Below, in pieces: positions 59,141-64,000 of a stretch of 64,000 nucleotides of DNA (positions within the stretch are counted from its first letter, which is position 1; the number at the start of each line of letters is the position of its first letter). Under the pieces are notes generated by a model, which was not told the DNA's origin, searched no databases, and saw only the letters and a program-made list of their open reading frames with translations. The position numbers and the translations under genes are program-made. Origin of the DNA: Corbicula japonica (lineage: Eukaryota; Mollusca; Bivalvia; Venerida; Cyrenidae); NCBI GenBank assembly GCA_038501625.1, contig JAZAYU010000001.1, positions 3,596,001 to 3,660,000 of the forward strand. Direction: 5' to 3'.

Positions 59141-60700
59141 CGGTCAGTGACAAATCAAATTGCCACTGGGGGTTTAAACCAGATTCTAGGTTGCACCAAC
59201 CTCACACTTTCCCCAACAAGTTCTCAAATCAACACACAAGTACAAGTTGTCTTGGTGAAATAACTCCAACCCATCAGCTCATCAATGTTGCATGCAAAAG
59301 CACACAAACATATAAAACATAAGAAGCTAATAGAATTACAAAGCCAAAGGGGCGGGTACTCAATGGTCTTAGCGAGACCAGAGTTCCTGGAGTAAAATCA
59401 GCAAGAACACGATGACATGGATAAAAGAACAAATCGAGCTTTAAGGACAAGAACTTCAAGAACTTTCAGTATATAACATTTCAGTGGTACAATATTGATA
59501 TAATATGTATATAATGTGAATACATAACATTTTGTGTGAAAGTATTTCAATTTTGAAATCGATAAAACCAAACCATTAAGTTTGCGAAGAATGTGAAACA
59601 ACTAACTTTCACGGCGATATCGACAAAAGTGCAGTAGGAAACAATGGTAAAATTACATGTATTTTTTATATTTATCATTGTTATTTTGTTCAGTGTTGAG
59701 GAACATGTCTACAAGAAACATCGCGTGCAAATATGTACTCTATCAAAACAAGCAAAACTTCGGTGTTGACATAATAATTGACATCATCTTATAAAGTAAA
59801 GCCTGACATGCAAATCTCACAAATACATATAGAAACACTGCTATAGAGCAAGATTATCGTAAGATATTGAAATAAAATGTGTTTTTACAAGTTTGGCAAT
59901 AATCTAACATAGCGAAAGATGTTAGGGAAAACGCTGTCAAAACTATCCAACCAATACCTACCCTTGCTACTAGCATGCAATAGTTCTCATTTGCGTTTGC
60001 ATTTATATGAAATATGGCCCCAACACTCCCGCATCTGCTGTTATAAATAAACGAAGAACAATGGTTATTAATTTAATGCGAATTTGATTTATTTATTTTC
60101 CGATACCATTGCTAAATAAATGTTATTCAACAATAGAATGAAGGGCACGAAAAGTTGCATTGTCCACAATTCCGATTTTATCTACATCGGAAATGACAAT
60201 AATCATTCATTTTTCATGATATATAACCGGTGCACTTTGAAGAACAAATAAACACTGAATTTTTAAAATCGTTTGCATATCTATGCAAACACTCGTAGGC
60301 AATTTGAAAATGTATATATTTCATTACAAATGTGTTCCTATCTCTTTTCACAAAGTAATCGACGGCTGGATCAAAGAATCAAATGAAATATGTTTATCAT
60401 TTTGAAAATCTGACGCCATTATAAATAATGGAGTTCATCCAATTTAGAGGCTTAACAAAGACATAAAGTTATCATATATGTATTTTATTTGGCTGTATAA
60501 ACCATCATTCGCGAACTCTTGACTGCATGACTGTCAAGTTGATAAAAGTCACTGATTCTAACGTTTCATCAGCAGAATGTTATTAACGTGATTAAGGGAC
60601 GCTGTTATTTACATGAAAACAAAACATACATAACACAGAGCTAATAACGCGCTACAAGATGACTCAATTACTTGAAAATCAACACACCCATAACACAAGC
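59141..60700. repeat. Tandem segmental duplication, copy A
   Basis: Blocks 59141-59655, 59667-59880 and 59881-60700 match 60774-61300, 61813-62010 and 62945-63755 in order, at roughly 93-97% by eye. No gene is recognised in it. Confidence 0.9.
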
Positions 60701-60702
60701 CT

Positions 60703-60703
<1 letters not shown>

Positions 60704-60772
<69 letters not shown>
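60704..60772. repeat. AG microsatellite 2
   Basis: About 34 AG units lie exactly at the junction of duplication copies A and B, entered from CACAAGCCTTAGAG. The third boundary at 63752 has the same CACAAGCCTTA but no AG run. Confidence 0.97.
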
Positions 60773-60775
<3 letters not shown>

Positions 60776-61307
60776 GTCAGTGGCAAATCAAATTGCCACT
60801 GGGTGTTTAATCCAGATTCTAGGTTGCACCTACCTCACACTTGTCCCAACAAGTTTTCAAATCAACACACATGTACAAGTTGTCTTGGTGAAATAACTCC
60901 AACCCGCCCATCAGCTAAACATTGTTGCATACAAAAGCACACAAACATATAAAACATATGAAGCTAATAGTCTTACAAAGCCAAAGGGGCGGGTACTCAT
61001 TGATCTTAGCGAGACCAGAGCTCCTGGAGTAAAATCAGCAAGAACACGATGACAGGGATAAAAGAACAAATCGAGCTTCTAGGACAAGAACTTCAAGAAC
61101 TTTCAGTATATAACATTTCAGTGGTACAATATTTATATAATATGTATATACTGTAAATACATAACATTTTGTGTGAAAGTATTTCAATTTTGAAATCGAT
61201 AAAACCAAACCATTAAGTTCGCGAACAATGCGAAACAACTAACTTTCACGGCGATATCGACAAAAGTGCAGTAGAAAACAATGGTAAAATTACATGCATT
61301 TGTAATA

Positions 61308-61812
61308 TACTCGGCGAAATAAGTTCTGCACACTTGTACATTTTATAAAATATCTTTTTTTATTTTACAAAACACAACAAAATGATACATATCAAATAAA
61401 ACATCAATTCAAACTTAACTTCACCCTTTATGTCAATGCGTGAGACAATATGATAATTTAATTAATAAAAACTTCATTTTGAGTGTTCTTCTGAAATGGC
61501 TTGGTATCAACTTTTGATTTCTTCCCGTTGCCATCATGACAGTGCATGCTTATAATTGCTATTAAACAGAAGATAGCATAGATTTCACACCACTACCTTG
61601 ATACAGCAAATTTTTCAACAGTTGACTGTCGTCCCCTTTCATACTCCAAGTGATATTTCTTGGTTATTTACCAACCAATTTTTATTCCGTTTCGTCTTTA
61701 ACTCTGCAAACAGTTAGTCTTGAGATAACTGTAAGTATTTATACCAGTTATTTGCTACATTTTAAAATTTCCGCAAAAGAACACTTATGTGCAGAACTTT
61801 TTTTGTTAGGTA
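61308..61812. mobile_element. 505-bp Tc1/mariner-type MITE
   Basis: TACTCGGCGAAATAAGTTCT plus GCACA at the left matches the inverse of the right end (TACCTAACAAAAAAAGTTCT plus GCACA). TA flanks both sides (61306-61307, 61813-61814). Copy A of the duplication keeps the empty site with one TA before TTTATCATTG. It has no transposase frame. Confidence 0.88.
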
Positions 61813-62016
61813 TATTTATCATTGTTATTTTGTTCAGTGTTGAGGAACAGGTCTACAAGAAACATCGCGTGCAAATATGTACTCTATCTATCCAAACAAG
61901 CAAAACGTCGGTGTTGACATAATAATTGACACCATCTTAGAAAGTAAAGACTAACATGCAAATCTCACAAATACATATAGAAACACTGCTATATGTTTAC
62001 GAGCAAGATTATCGTA

Positions 62017-62169
62017 AAAACGTGAAATATGCATATCAGGAATGGCCACATGCAGCAGACACAGCCTCCCCACACAGCCAAAAGGTAGAGAGGAAAATAG
62101 AGCATGGTTTTACAATAATCAGTTTCAAAATGAACGCCACAAACAATTAACGAAAGTGAGAACCCGAGG
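62017..62169 (+). repeat. GCATATCAGGAATGGCCACA repeat, copy with intact 3' part
   Basis: It includes CAGACACAGCCTCCCCACAC, GGTAGAGAGGAAAATAGAGC, ATGGTTTTACAATAATCAG and CGCCACAAACAATTAACG. The same order appears at 58899-59125, but there the AGAGAGG segment is replaced by the AAG and AG microsatellites. Confidence 0.8.
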
Positions 62170-63916
62170 TAAGATATTGAAATAAAATGTGTTAAAAACG
62201 ATGTGCCTACTGTGTGACCCAAATCCGTTCAGACAGTTAAATAAAATGAACATGTTCTTTGTATCTATAACATCTCAAATAAATGTGTACACTTATCTTG
62301 CACTTTACCGCAATCAAGTTCTTGTTTGCGAATGACCTAATTTTTAGATGACTAACGTTTGCTCTGTCAGGGCGCTTGGACTGATGTCGGTGCACGAACG
62401 TTACCCAATCGTAGAAATTAAAAAGAAAGAACATAATGTAAATTTTACGTTTGCCACATCTATTGTGTTTATCGGATTTGAAAAAAAGGCGTTTGGGTTC
62501 TTTAAGTAGGGTATATACTTTCAAACAATTAAAACATACTGTGTGGGAGGAAAATTGAAATGTGTAATAACCACAATAGACGTGTCGTGAAATACACTTA
62601 GTACACGTGCCATAACTCTAAGAAACTTCCATATTTTCCAAATAAATATGCTTTTGGAAAAAATTTCATCTTTTCGTAAGCTTTATTTACATTATAATCG
62701 TCATTATTTTACATTTTAATTTCACTTTCTATGCAACGTTTTTCATGAGAAAGAAAATCGATTTATTTTGTGAACTTTGCTTTAGCTTGTAGACGTGTCT
62801 TCATGTGATGCAGTCTTTTCTGTCAGTGAACTTCTCAATTTACTTTACCGTTTCAATTTTAGGCTGGTGGGAGGGAGGTCGGTGGGGTAGTGTGTAGGCA
62901 AATTTGTCAATCTTAAGTTTTTGATGTCATATTTTCAAAATTTCATTTTTACAACTTTGCCAACAATCTAACATAGAGAAAGATGTTAGCGAAAACGTTG
63001 TCAAAACTATCCAACCTATACCTACCCTTGCTACTAGCATGCAATAGTTCTCATTCGCGTTTGCATTTACATGAAATATGGCCCCAACACTCCCGCATCT
63101 GCTGTTATAAATAAACGAAGAACAATGGTTATTAATTTAATGCGAATTTGATTTATTTATTTTCCGATACCATTGCTAAATAAATGTTATTCAACAATAG
63201 AATGAAGGGCACGAAAAGTTGCATTGTCCACAATTCCGATTTTATCTACATCGGAAATGACAATAATCATTCATTTTTCATGATATATAACCGGTGCACT
63301 TTGAAGAACAAATAAACTCTGAATTGTTAAAATCGTTTGCATATCTATGCAAACACTCGTAAGCAAATTGAAAATGTATATATTTCATTTCAAATGTGTT
63401 CGTATTTGTTTTCACAAAGTTATTGATGACTGGATCAAAGAATCAAATTATGTTTATCGTTTTGAAAATCTGACGCCATTATAAATAATGTAGTTCATCC
63501 CATTTAGAGGCTTAACAAAGACATACAGTTATCATATATGTATTTTATTTGGCTGTATAAACCATCATTTGCGAACTCTTGACTGCATGACTGTCAAGTT
63601 GATAAAAGTCACTGATTCTAACGTTTCATCAGCAGACTGTTATTAAGGGACGCTGTTATTTACATGAAAACAAAACATACATAACACAGAGCTAATAACG
63701 CGCATCAAGATGACTCAATAACTTGAAAATCAACACACCCATAACACAAGCCTTACGACCCTTGTATAACCGAATAATTTAAAACATATTTCTATTGAAG
63801 AAAAAAACTTCGGCGAAAACTTATTCAACATAGAACAATTGTTTATCTACAGATAAGACGATAATTTCAATTGCCGTAGCAAATAAAGTTTAAACAAGCA
63901 AGAGAGTACTGAGCCC

Positions 63917-63998
63917 AAGGTTATAAAACCAGTCGCCATTTCAGCCAATCAGATGCTTGAGTTTTGAGACTGGTTTCCAATCTCAGTTTTATAACCTT
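63917..63998. repeat. CCAAT foldback repeat, copy at the window end
   Basis: AAGGTTATAAAACCAGTCGC through CCATTTCAGCCAATCAGATG ends at CTCAGTTTTATAACCTT. The inner left arm is deleted as in the 39088 copy, but at a different point. Confidence 0.85.
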
Positions 63999-64000
63999 CA

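Larger units (their letters stand above)
60774..63755. repeat. Tandem segmental duplication, copy B (with three extra segments)
   Basis: This is the same unit as copy A but nearly twice as long. It carries 61308-61812 (a TA-flanked short transposon), 62017-62169 (the GCATATCAGGAATGG repeat) and about 62190-62944 (unassigned, no gene seen), all missing from copy A. Confidence 0.9.

Noticed and set aside
60659..60952. Two overlapping plus-strand frames with Arg-Glu repeats
   Set aside because: They are produced by the second AG microsatellite; no exon signals or homology.

Overview
The window is nuclear DNA from an animal: AT-rich, with GT-AG introns and abundant short transposons. The repeat style (palindromic short transposons, tandem arrays carrying GTGACCTTGACC, ends such as GCTCGACTATTC and TGTGTCGCC) suggests a bivalve mollusc. 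That placement is an inference from repeat style and was not tested by a search.

Three multi-exon genes can be reconstructed by joining exons whose phases agree. (1) 670-12028, plus strand: the 3' part (11 exons, 401 residues) of a protein with two cyclic-nucleotide-binding domains, resembling CNBD2; its 5' part lies before the window. (2) 19851-31668, minus strand: a complete LAMTOR1 (p18, Ragulator subunit), 6 coding exons, 169 residues, with the Met-Gly-Cys-Cys lipidation start. (3) 31907-45924, plus strand: a complete mitochondrial asparaginyl-tRNA synthetase NARS2, 12 coding exons, 496 residues. LAMTOR1 and NARS2 are head to head, with 238 bp between start codons, so they probably share a promoter. 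Cyclic-nucleotide sensing, lysosomal mTORC1 anchoring and mitochondrial translation are not one pathway; only the promoter links the last two.

The rest is repeat. Introns and the 12-19.8 kb gap hold at least 17 copies of a TTAA-flanked palindromic element with four GTGTAGATC modules, about seven copies of a foldback with paired CCAAT boxes, a hAT-type element with an exact 8-bp duplication, a 1.44-kb TTAA-inserted element in NARS2 intron 8, a 1.48-kb element in LAMTOR1 intron 1, a broken reverse-transcriptase fragment, minisatellites and 145-160-bp tandem arrays. From 46 to 64 kb I found no supportable gene: there is a tandem array, scattered copies of a GGGCAG-type repeat, a pair of tRNA-derived SINE-like units, and a tandem duplication bounded by AG microsatellites. 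One copy of that duplication carries a TA-flanked short transposon absent from the other.
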